The position numbers and the translations under genes were made by a program. Below the pieces are notes generated by a model. It was given only the letters and a program-made list of their open reading frames with translations, made no database searches and was not told where the DNA came from. A DNA stretch of 10,775 nucleotides. Origin: JACPDH01 sp051305935. GTDB lineage: Bacteria; Acidobacteriota; Thermoanaerobaculia; Gp7-AA8. Shown piece by piece: positions 1 to 5,985 of the stretch (position 1 is its first letter; every line of letters starts with the position of its first letter). The DNA lies in the NCBI GenBank assembly GCA_051305935.1, contig JBPPMG010000007.1, forward strand, positions 1-10,775, given 5' to 3'.

Positions 1-54
1 CCCAGCGAGCGAGCGATTAACGCCGCTCGCATCCCGTGTCTGCTCGCGCGACTT

Positions 55-206
55 GTGCCGCCGCTGAAGCGGCGTGAAAAACTGGCGGGCTCACGACCCC
101 CGGCTGAAGCCGGGGGCTCGTGTTGTTCCGTCGCTGCGCGACGGAAACGTCCAATCTCCATGCGGCGCTTCGCGCCGCGCGCAGGCAGGAGTGCCGGCGC
201 CACATA
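55..206. repeat. Mosaic of five perfect or near-perfect hairpins downstream of der
   Basis: This stretch lies past the der stop codon and holds hairpins in close succession. At 59-74, CGCCGC pairs with GCGGCG around a TGAA loop. At 97-116, CCCCCGGC pairs with GCCGGGGG around TGAA, and ACGA/TCGT flanks could extend it past a bulge. At 126-146, nine pairs surround a TGC loop. At 162-178, GCGGCGC pairs with GCGCCGC around TTC. At 179-200, GCGCAGGCA faces TGCCGGCGC with one mismatch around GGAG. The last two match the 3' half of the tandem elements at 5713-5962, including the CGCCACAT end. The first two are a different module. The small ORFs crossing this block look like translated repeat, not genes. 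It may protect or terminate the der transcript. Positions 1-54 show only a GCGAGCG/CGCTCGC inverted repeat (9-15 and 24-30). Confidence 0.8.
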
Positions 207-229
207 CCGGCCCAGCACGCTCGATCGCT

Positions 230-1735
230 CTACTTCCGACCCCGCCCCTTCGCCTTCCCGGATACTCCTTTTCCTTTTCGGGAAGCGTTCTCCCCGCTGG
301 GCGGCGGGGACTTCCGCTTCTTCTCGGCGGCTTTGACGCTCTTCGGCTTGCCCGTCGGCTTGCGAGGCTGGTTCTTCTCGGGCCTGGCTCCCGCGGAGTC
401 CTTCATTCCCTTGCGCCCGCGGATCACGAAGTGGATCGGCGTGCCGTCGAGACCGAGCGCCTCGCGGAACTGGTTCTCCAGGTAGCGGCGATAGGAAAAA
501 TGCAGCTCGTCGGGGACGTTCGAGAAGAGTCCGAAGGTCGGCGGAGCCGCCTTCAGCTGCGTCGCATAGTAGAAGCGCCGCTGCTTGCCCCCCTTGGCCG
601 CCGGAGGGTGATGCGCGACGACCGCCTTCGCGAGGATCTCGTTCAGCCGCGCGGTGCGGAATCGTGCGCGGTAGTTCTCGGCGATGTGGTCGACCCGTGG
701 GAACAGCTTCTCGACGCGCCTCCCATGCTTCGCCGAGATGAACTCGAGCGGCGCGTAGTCGAGGAACTTCAGCCGGCGGCGGACCTGCGACTCGAATTCC
801 TTCGTGAGGGTGTCCGTGCGCTCGACCGCGTCCCACTTGTTGACCACGATCATCGCAGCGCGACCCGCCTCTTCCGCGTAACCGGCGACGTGCGCGTCCT
901 GCGCCGTGATGCCCTCCAGCCCGTCGATCACGAGGATCACGACCTCGGCACGCTCGATCGCCTTGCGCGCCGAGATCACCGAGAGCTTCTCCGCCTCGTC
1001 GGTCGTCTTCCCTTTCCTGCGGATTCCGGCCGTGTCGATGATCAGGTAGCTGCGCCCTTCCCGCTCCAGCCTCTCGTCGATCGCGTCGCGCGTCGTTCCC
1101 GAGATCTCGGAGACCACCACGCGCTCCTTGCCCATCATCCGGTTGAGCAGCGACGACTTTCCGACGTTCGGGCGCCCGATGATCGCGACGCGCACCGCAT
1201 TCGCCGTCGCCTCCTCCTCGGAGGCCTGGTCTGCCGCCGGCACGATCGCCTCGATCGCTTCGATGACGTTCTCGAGATTCGTGCCGTGCTCCGCGGAGAT
1301 CGCCATCAGCCGCTCGATCCCGAGCTCGTGAAACTCGTTCACGGCCGCTTCGCCGGTTCGTTTGTCGATCTTGTTGACGATCAGGATGATGTTCCTGGCC
1401 CCTTCCCTGAGCGCCTTCGCGATGTCGCGGTCCTCCGAGACCACGCCATCTGGCCCGTCGACGACGAAGAGAACCAGATCGGCGTCCTTGATCGCGGCCT
1501 CCGCCTGCTCCCGGATCTCTCCGGCGAAATCCGACATCGGATCGTCGCCGAACTCGAGCCCCCCGGTGTCGGTCACGCGGTACCGGCGCCCGTCATCGAG
1601 GATGGCCTCGAGCGTGAGGCGGTCGCGCGTCATGCCGGGAAGGTCGTGCGTGAGCGCGCGGCGCTTCCCGGCGAGGCGGTTGAAAAGTGTCGACTTGCCG
1701 ACGTTAGGCCGGCCCACGATGACTACGTTCTTCAA
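230..1735 (-). CDS. der: Ribosome-assembly GTPase Der (EngA), double G domain
   Basis: Der is an essential GTPase of large (50S) ribosomal subunit assembly. The 501-residue product has two tandem G domains. The first shows P-loop GRPNVGKS at 8-15, DTGG at 56-59 and NKID at 121-124. The second shows GRPNVGKS at 187-194, DTAG at 234-237, NKWD at 299-302 and SAK at 334-336. A KH-like domain follows at about 355-440, with the family signature HFSYRRYLENQ at 412-422. Residues 441-501 form a Lys/Arg/Pro/Ser-rich, probably disordered tail that makes the protein somewhat longer than usual. The start is TTG: it gives the canonical N-terminus MKNVVIVGRPNVGKS and has a strong Shine-Dalgarno (GGAAGGA) 6 nt upstream. 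The gene begins 16 nt after the prenol-kinase/DUF92 gene and is probably cotranscribed with it. Confidence 0.97.
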   Translation of the reverse strand: MKNVVIVGRPNVGKSTLFNRLAGKRRALTHDLPGMTRDRLTLEAILDDGRRYRVTDTGGLEFGDDPMSDFAGEIREQAEAAIKDADLVLFVVDGPDGVVSEDRDIAKALREGARNIILIVNKIDKRTGEAAVNEFHELGIERLMAISAEHGTNLENVIEAIEAIVPAADQASEEEATANAVRVAIIGRPNVGKSSLLNRMMGKERVVVSEISGTTRDAIDERLEREGRSYLIIDTAGIRRKGKTTDEAEKLSVISARKAIERAEVVILVIDGLEGITAQDAHVAGYAEEAGRAAMIVVNKWDAVERTDTLTKEFESQVRRRLKFLDYAPLEFISAKHGRRVEKLFPRVDHIAENYRARFRTARLNEILAKAVVAHHPPAAKGGKQRRFYYATQLKAAPPTFGLFSNVPDELHFSYRRYLENQFREALGLDGTPIHFVIRGRKGMKDSAGARPEKNQPRKPTGKPKSVKAAEKKRKSPPPSGENASRKGKGVSGKAKGRGRK

Positions 1736-1741
1736 TTCGAT

Positions 1742-1748
1742 TCCTTCC
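1742..1748 (-). promoter_or_regulatory. Shine-Dalgarno of der (GGAAGGA), supporting a TTG start
   Basis: Read on the minus strand, GGAAGGA is followed by a 6-nt spacer and then TTG at 1735-1733. It lies wholly in the 16-nt gap after the upstream stop codon. Together with the conserved Der N-terminus it decides the rare TTG start. Confidence 0.8.
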
Positions 1749-1751
1749 GGG

Positions 1752-3164
1752 TCACGACGCGACCCGAATCAGCGCGAGCATCAGCGCCGCGCCCACTACA
1801 GTATTCATGAAGTTCAGCGTGCCATTCGAGATCGGGCTGGTCCTCGTCCTGTTCCAGCTTCCGACGACGCTCTCGATCCAGGAGGCGGCCACCGCCGCAA
1901 CGGCGATCATCACCGCGAGTTGCGCCGTCCCGAAGAGCTTCCGGGGCGAGACCGCCACCGACAGCGCGTTGGCGAACGGCACGTCGGCAGCGGACCAGGA
2001 GACCCAGAGGATCGCCCCGAGGATTCCCATGCCGAGCGCCGCAACCGCGCCTGCGAGCGTTCCTTCGATCGAGATCGCCCCTTCCGTCCCGGGGGGAACG
2101 CGCCGGAACGTGAGCGGCAGCATCGGCCTGCGCCCGATGAGCTGCCCGATCTCCGACGCCGTCGTGTCTGCGGTCGCCGTCGCGAGCGCCGCGGCCGCGG
2201 CGAGCCAGAGCGCCGGCCCGTCGAAGTCCGTAGTAACCGCCATCACCGCGAGGATCGCCGCCGCCCCCACGTTCGCGAACGCGTGAGAGAAGCCGCGCCG
2301 GCCTCCCTGCTCCTGCGCGAGACCCATGCCCGCCTTCCGGCGCAGCCCGATCTTCGTCACCGTGGATCCCACCACGAAGAACGCCAGCAGCACGACGTAG
2401 AGTTGCCACCCTCCGAAGACGATCAACACGCTGCCGAGCAGCGCGCCGCCTGCAAGCCCCGACCAGTTCACCGATTTCGCGACGAACCCGACGACTGCGA
2501 GCACCAGGTTCACGACGAGCCAGTTCTTCTGCTCCGAAGTCAGCGTCAACATGGGTGCGCTGCTCACGCACCCGAGCGCCCACATCGTGAAGGCCGCGGA
2601 GAACGGCACGGTCAGGTTGTCGTCGATTCCGGTGTCGAGCGACTCCACGATCATCGCGACCCCGATCGCGACGAACAGGGTCATCAGCGTCGGAATCAGC
2701 GTCGGTAAGGCGCCGATCACCCAGGTCGCGACCCACGCGACCGGGAAGGCGACCTCGAAGAAGCCTAGCGTTCCGAGAACCGACTTCTCGCGGTTCCATG
2801 GAAGCCGCGGCCCCTTGAGGTTCCTTCCGATGAGCGTCGCCGTGCCGTCGCCGAACGCGAGCGCGATCCAGCCCACCGCCGCGATCTCCGGCCTGTCGCG
2901 GAAAATCACGATCAGTGCAAACACGGAGATCGGGTAGAGCACGATGCCCCAGTCGCTCCTCGCGCCTGTGCGGGAGATCTTGCGGCCGCCGATCCGCGGC
3001 AGCACCAGCCAGTTGAAGAGAATCGCGATGAAAGCGACGCCCGCCGCGAGGGTCCATGGAAGCCAGCCGAGCGTGAACGCGATCAGGCCGAGCCCGATGT
3101 GCACGAGCTTGCGCCCAGCTTCGGAGTAGCCTTCGTGCTGTTGGATCGACTCGTTTTCAGACAT
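1752..3164 (-). CDS. Fused phytol/dolichol-kinase-like and DUF92 (VTE6-like) membrane protein
   Basis: A 470-residue polytopic membrane protein with two family halves. Residues ~15-205 resemble the CTP-dependent phytol/dolichol kinase and CDP-diglyceride synthase-like group: RKLVHIGLG at 18-26, GDGTATLIGR at 105-114, KSVLGT at 127-132 and DTGIDDNLTVP at 177-187. Residues ~215-470 are DUF92 (TIGR00297): DTTASEIGQL at 333-342, GAISIEGTLAG at 362-372 and SNGTLNFMNT at 446-455. In plants these families are separate enzymes, VTE5 (phytol kinase) and VTE6 (phytyl-phosphate kinase), acting in sequence to make phytyl diphosphate. A fusion could therefore phosphorylate an isoprenoid alcohol twice. The substrate here is unknown: phytol, geranylgeraniol and a longer polyprenol are all possible. 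Many hydrophobic helices run through both halves and there is no cleavable signal peptide. ATG start; the gene leads the operon with der and is divergent from the glycosyltransferase gene. Confidence 0.85.
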   Translation of the reverse strand: MSENESIQQHEGYSEAGRKLVHIGLGLIAFTLGWLPWTLAAGVAFIAILFNWLVLPRIGGRKISRTGARSDWGIVLYPISVFALIVIFRDRPEIAAVGWIALAFGDGTATLIGRNLKGPRLPWNREKSVLGTLGFFEVAFPVAWVATWVIGALPTLIPTLMTLFVAIGVAMIVESLDTGIDDNLTVPFSAAFTMWALGCVSSAPMLTLTSEQKNWLVVNLVLAVVGFVAKSVNWSGLAGGALLGSVLIVFGGWQLYVVLLAFFVVGSTVTKIGLRRKAGMGLAQEQGGRRGFSHAFANVGAAAILAVMAVTTDFDGPALWLAAAAALATATADTTASEIGQLIGRRPMLPLTFRRVPPGTEGAISIEGTLAGAVAALGMGILGAILWVSWSAADVPFANALSVAVSPRKLFGTAQLAVMIAVAAVAASWIESVVGSWNRTRTSPISNGTLNFMNTVVGAALMLALIRVAS

Positions 3165-3192
3165 TCGTTCAGTTGGCCGCGGAACCCCGCGA

Positions 3193-3198
3193 AGGATA
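3193..3198 (-). promoter_or_regulatory. Possible -10 element (TATCCT) of the kinase-der operon
   Basis: On the minus strand TATCCT lies 28 nt before the ATG at 3164, in the 53-bp divergent gap. A second A/T-rich option, TATTTT at 3208-3203, overlaps the opposing -10 of the glycosyltransferase gene. No clear -35 is visible. This is a weak call. Confidence 0.25.
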
Positions 3199-3201
3199 GG
3201 C

Positions 3202-3207
3202 TAAAAT
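3202..3207 (+). promoter_or_regulatory. -10-like TAAAAT just upstream of the glycosyltransferase start
   Basis: TAAAAT is separated from the ATG at 3218 by 10 nt. No Shine-Dalgarno precedes the ATG and no good -35 hexamer lies 16-18 bp upstream. If used, transcription would start within a few bases of the start codon, giving a nearly leaderless mRNA. Confidence 0.5.
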
Positions 3208-3217
3208 ACCCGACTTC

Positions 3218-4678
3218 ATGGCGGCTGGCACAGAAACCCCGATCCTCTCCGTAATCATCCCCTTCTACAACGTGCGGGCGACCGTGTCCGAATTGCTTCG
3301 GCGCGTCCGCGCCGTCCCGATCTCCAAGGAGATCATCGTCATCGACGACCAGTCGACCGACGGCTCCTGGGACATCGTCGAGCGAATCGCCGCCGAATGG
3401 CCCGAGCTTCGCCACGTCCGGCAGCCGGTCAACATGGGCAAGGGCGCCGCCCTGCGTCGCGGCATCGAGATCGCTCTGGGCGACATCGTCGTCATCCAGG
3501 ATGCCGACCTCGAGTACGAGCCATCGGAATACCCGATCCTCATCAAGCCCATTCTCGACGGTGACGCGGACGTCGTCTTCGGCTCGCGGTTCGAGGGCTA
3601 CCCGAGGCGCGTGATGCTCTACTGGCACACGCTCGGGAACAAGTTCCTGACCTTCCTCTCGAACGCCACCACGAACCTGAACCTCACCGACATGGAGACC
3701 TGCTACAAGGTCTTCCGCCGCGAGGTCATCCAGTCGATCCCGCTCCGCTCGAATCGCTTTGGCTTCGAGCCGGAGATCACGGCAAAGATTGCGAAGCGGG
3801 GCTATCGCGTCTACGAAGTCCCGATCTCCTACCACGGCCGCGAGTACTGGGAAGGCAAGAAGATCAACTGGAAGGACGGCGTCTCGGCGATCTGGACGAT
3901 CCTCAAGTACGGCCTCTTCATCAACTCGGCCGACGAGCCCGCGGGCTACAAGACGCTTCGCCGCATGGGGCGGCTCCACAACTACAACCAGTGGGTCTGG
4001 GACAGCATCAAGTCGCATGTTGGCGAGCGCGTCCTCGAGGTGGGAGCCGGCATCGGGAACATGACGCGGATGCTCTACGGCCGGCCGCTCGTGGTTGCGA
4101 CCGACGTCGAAGTGCCGTACGTCGACGTTCTCCGCAATAAGTTCCGCCGCCGCCCGGGAGTCGAGATCGAACGGCTCGACCTCTCGGACGACGCTTGTCT
4201 CTCCCTCGCCAGGCACGAGTTCGACAGCATCGTCTGCCTGAACGTGCTCGAGCACATCGAGGATGACATCGCGGCACTCGGGCGCCTCTTCCGGCTTCTC
4301 GTAGATGGTGGAACCCTCGCGATCTACGTCCCGGCCGACCAGTCGCTCTACGGAACGCTCGACAAGTCCGTCGGCCACTACCGCCGATATTCGAAAGAGG
4401 AGCTCGTGGGCAAGCTCGAGCAGGCCGGCTTCGTCGTCGACACGACGTTCCATCAGAATCGCTTCGGGCGGTTCGGCTGGTGGCTCAACGGGCAAGTGCT
4501 CCGCCGCGACGAAGTGCCGAGCGGCCAGTCGCGCATCTTCGACTGGTTCGTTCCGCTGCTTCGCGGAGCAGAGTCGACTCCTCCGTCGAAGGGTCTGAGC
4601 CTGATCGCGCTCTCCCATAAGCCCGGCGTCCGCCAGACGCACGCCTCCGAGGAGGCCGTCGCCGATGTCGTCCGCTGA
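3218..4678 (+). CDS. Bifunctional GT2 glycosyltransferase (DPM/DPG synthase-like) / class I SAM methyltransferase
   Basis: A 486-residue two-domain cytoplasmic protein. Residues ~9-235 form a family 2 glycosyltransferase of the polyprenyl-phosphate mannose/glucose synthase type: SVIIPFYN at 11-18, VIDDQSTDGS at 41-50, DAD metal/nucleotide motif at 95-97, GSRF at 122-125, and the family-typical HGREYWEGKKINWKDG at 206-221. Residues ~250-470 form a class I methyltransferase with SAM-binding VLEVGAGIG at 272-280 and post-motif LNVLEHIEDD at 341-350. There are no C-terminal membrane helices, unlike GtrB-type relatives. Acceptor and methyl target cannot be read from sequence. The stop overlaps the guanylyltransferase start by 14 nt, which points to coupled expression. 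The GT2 half could charge a polyprenyl phosphate with mannose (inference). I recall this GT2-methyltransferase arrangement in other GC-rich phyla, so the fusion itself is probably not new. Confidence 0.92.
   Translation: MAAGTETPILSVIIPFYNVRATVSELLRRVRAVPISKEIIVIDDQSTDGSWDIVERIAAEWPELRHVRQPVNMGKGAALRRGIEIALGDIVVIQDADLEYEPSEYPILIKPILDGDADVVFGSRFEGYPRRVMLYWHTLGNKFLTFLSNATTNLNLTDMETCYKVFRREVIQSIPLRSNRFGFEPEITAKIAKRGYRVYEVPISYHGREYWEGKKINWKDGVSAIWTILKYGLFINSADEPAGYKTLRRMGRLHNYNQWVWDSIKSHVGERVLEVGAGIGNMTRMLYGRPLVVATDVEVPYVDVLRNKFRRRPGVEIERLDLSDDACLSLARHEFDSIVCLNVLEHIEDDIAALGRLFRLLVDGGTLAIYVPADQSLYGTLDKSVGHYRRYSKEELVGKLEQAGFVVDTTFHQNRFGRFGWWLNGQVLRRDEVPSGQSRIFDWFVPLLRGAESTPPSKGLSLIALSHKPGVRQTHASEEAVADVVR
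4643..4665 (+). promoter_or_regulatory. Shine-Dalgarno of the guanylyltransferase gene inside a small hairpin
   Basis: GGAGG at 4651-4655 lies 9 nt before the ATG at 4665. It forms the 3' side of a perfect stem, GCCTC (4643-4647) with GAGGC (4652-4656), around a CGAG loop. All of it is inside the coding sequence of the preceding gene. Ribosomes finishing that gene would open the stem, so translational coupling is plausible. Confidence 0.6.
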
Positions 4679-5705
4679 GCGGGCGGTTCTGATCCTCGCT
4701 GGAGGCGCCGGAACGCGCCTCTGGCCGCTCAGCACCGACGCGAACCCGAAGCAATTCCTGCAGATCTTCGGCGGGCGATCGCTCCTCGAGCATGCCTACG
4801 ACCGGCTCGCTCGCATCGCGGCCCCGTCACGCATCTTCGTTTCGACCAACGCCGCCTACCGCGAGTCGGTCTCGCGCCTGCTTCCCGCGCTCCCGGCGGA
4901 GAACATCCTCGTCGAGCCCGCGCGGCGCAACACCGCTCCCGCGATCGCCGCCTGCTGCGCCGAGATCGAAAAGCGCTGCGGCAACGCGGTCGTCGGAATC
5001 TTCCCGTCGGACCATTCGATCGCCGACGTTTCCGCATTCCTCGGCGTCGTCGAAGCGGCCTTCGCCTTCGCGGCCGAGTCCGACCACCTCGTCACCATCG
5101 GACTCGAGCCGACCGAGCCGCACACCGGATACGGCTACCTCGAGCTCGGCGCGGAGATCGCCGCTCCCGTCCATCGCCTCCTCCGCTTCGTCGAGAAGCC
5201 TTCGCGCGATCGCGCGGAGGAATTCGTCGCCTCGGGGCGCTACCTCTGGAACGGCGGGATGTTCGTCTGGAAGCTTGGAGTCTTCTTTGACGCGCTGGCA
5301 GCCACTGCGCCCGAGATCGCATCGCTCTCGCGTCGCTTTGCATCCGAGCGCGATCCCGCGGCCGCCGCTGCGATCTTCGAGTCCATGCCGTCGATCTCGA
5401 TCGACTACGCCCTCATGGAGAAGGCCCCTCGCGTCGCCACCGTGCGCGGCGAGTTCGGCTGGTCCGATGTCGGCTCGTGGGCCGCGGTCGCGAAAGTGAT
5501 CGGCGACGCCTTACCGGATCGTGCCGTCGTCGACGCTTCGTCCGGCGTCTTCGTCCTCTCGGAAACGGGCAGGCAGATCGCCGTCGTCGGCGCGAACGAC
5601 CTCTTCGTGATCGACTCGCCTAACGGACTCCTCGTCCTCGGCGCCGGAAGTGGCGAAAGGCTTTCCGCCGTAGTGAAACAGCTCGATCGCGCCGGACGCG
5701 AGTAG
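4665..5705 (+). CDS. manC: Mannose-1-phosphate guanylyltransferase (GDP-mannose synthesis)
   Basis: This enzyme makes GDP-mannose from mannose 1-phosphate and GTP in the cytoplasm. The 346-residue product is a complete monofunctional form without the C-terminal phosphomannose isomerase domain of long ManC/AlgA proteins. Visible motifs are the nucleotidyltransferase signature LAGGAGTRLWPLS at 11-23, KQF at 29-31, EPARRNTAPAI at 84-94, PSDH at 114-117, EKP at 177-179, WNGGMF at 195-200, SIDYALME at 245-252 and GWSDVGSW at 265-272. The start ATG overlaps the end of the glycosyltransferase-methyltransferase gene and has a strong GGAGG 9 nt upstream. The overlap makes it likely that its GDP-mannose feeds the neighbouring glycosyltransferase. 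A related sugar-1-phosphate guanylyltransferase specificity cannot be excluded. The symbol is by family; manC and cpsB are both used. Confidence 0.93.
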   Translation: MSSAERAVLILAGGAGTRLWPLSTDANPKQFLQIFGGRSLLEHAYDRLARIAAPSRIFVSTNAAYRESVSRLLPALPAENILVEPARRNTAPAIAACCAEIEKRCGNAVVGIFPSDHSIADVSAFLGVVEAAFAFAAESDHLVTIGLEPTEPHTGYGYLELGAEIAAPVHRLLRFVEKPSRDRAEEFVASGRYLWNGGMFVWKLGVFFDALAATAPEIASLSRRFASERDPAAAAAIFESMPSISIDYALMEKAPRVATVRGEFGWSDVGSWAAVAKVIGDALPDRAVVDASSGVFVLSETGRQIAVVGANDLFVIDSPNGLLVLGAGSGERLSAVVKQLDRAGRE

Positions 5706-5712
5706 ACGCCCC

Positions 5713-5828
5713 GTGTGGCGCAGGCACTCCTGCCTGCGCGTCGCCGAAGGCGACAGTCTGCCGTCCAGCCCCCCCCCACGCCCGTCGGCGCTTCGCGCCG
5801 CGCGCAGACAAGAGTGTCTGCGCCACAC
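5713..5828. repeat. Palindromic element copy 1 (four hairpins, paired ends)
   Basis: A 116-bp element with ends GTGTGGCG and CGCCACAC. It contains hairpin A (5718-5739; GCGCAGGCA, CTCC loop, TGCCTGCGC), hairpin 2 (5740-5754; GTCGCC, GAA, GGCGAC), a C-rich spacer with nine Cs at 5769-5777, hairpin 3 (5786-5800; CGGCGC, TTC, GCGCCG) and hairpin B (5802-5823; GCGCAGACA, AGAG, TGTCTGCGC). Hairpin B reads as an inverted near-copy of hairpin A, so the whole element is also one long inverted repeat. It sits in the convergent gap after manC. ORFs crossing it are repeat-derived. Confidence 0.85.
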
Positions 5829-5846
5829 AAGACGCGGCGCCACATA

Positions 5847-5962
5847 ATGTGGCGTAGGCACTCCTGCCTGCGCGTCGCCGAAGGCGACAGTCTTCCGCCC
5901 AGCCTCCCCCACGCCCCGCCGGCGCTTCGCGCCGCGCGCAGACAAGAGTGTCTGCGCCATAC
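5847..5962. repeat. Palindromic element copy 2 (tandem with copy 1)
   Basis: The second copy, in the same orientation, starts 134 bp after the first. It has the same four hairpins: A at 5852-5873 (one base change leaves a G-T wobble), GTCGCC/GGCGAC at 5874-5888, CGGCGC/GCGCCG at 5920-5934 and B at 5936-5957. The C-rich spacer is the most divergent part. The 5' end, ATGTGGCG, meets a leftover CGCCACAT (5838-5845), making a 17-bp palindrome at 5838-5854 with a single central A. Confidence 0.85.
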
Positions 5963-5963
5963 A

Positions 5964-5985
5964 AAACGCGTTTGCGTGATCACGC
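5964..5985. repeat. Two abutting perfect palindromes at the amidohydrolase stop codon
   Basis: AAACGCGTTT (5964-5973) is directly followed by GCGTGATCACGC (5974-5985). The second overlaps the amidohydrolase stop codon. They adjoin the end of palindromic copy 2. Function is unknown; they may contribute to 3'-end structure. Confidence 0.6.

Noticed and set aside
1..20. Tail of an upstream plus-strand gene ending at TAA (18-20)
   Set aside because: Five open codons before a stop at the window edge are not enough evidence.
77..81. T-run (minus strand) as an intrinsic terminator of der
   Set aside because: The five Ts are about 15 nt from the nearest strong stem, not directly after it.
74..1810. 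Long plus-strand ORF (578 codons) opposite der
   Set aside because: Antisense shadow of der: its peptide is Arg/Leu/Asp-rich without domains, as expected in GC-rich DNA, and it runs into the repeats.
1362..2708. Long plus-strand ORF opposite der and the kinase gene
   Set aside because: It crosses two well-supported genes on the other strand and its peptide is low-complexity (Arg/His/Glu-rich).
1732..3057. Second minus-strand ORF in another frame of the kinase gene
   Set aside because: Arg/Gly/Asp-rich frame shadow; the kinase/DUF92 frame has the conserved motifs.
3083..4735. 550-codon minus-strand ORF opposite the GT2-methyltransferase gene
   Set aside because: No recognisable domain and Asp/Val/Glu-rich content; the plus strand has clear GT2 and SAM-binding motifs.
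5713..5962. CRISPR array
   Set aside because: Only two ~115-bp copies, no short repeat/spacer alternation, and the spacers would themselves be repeated; no cas genes nearby.
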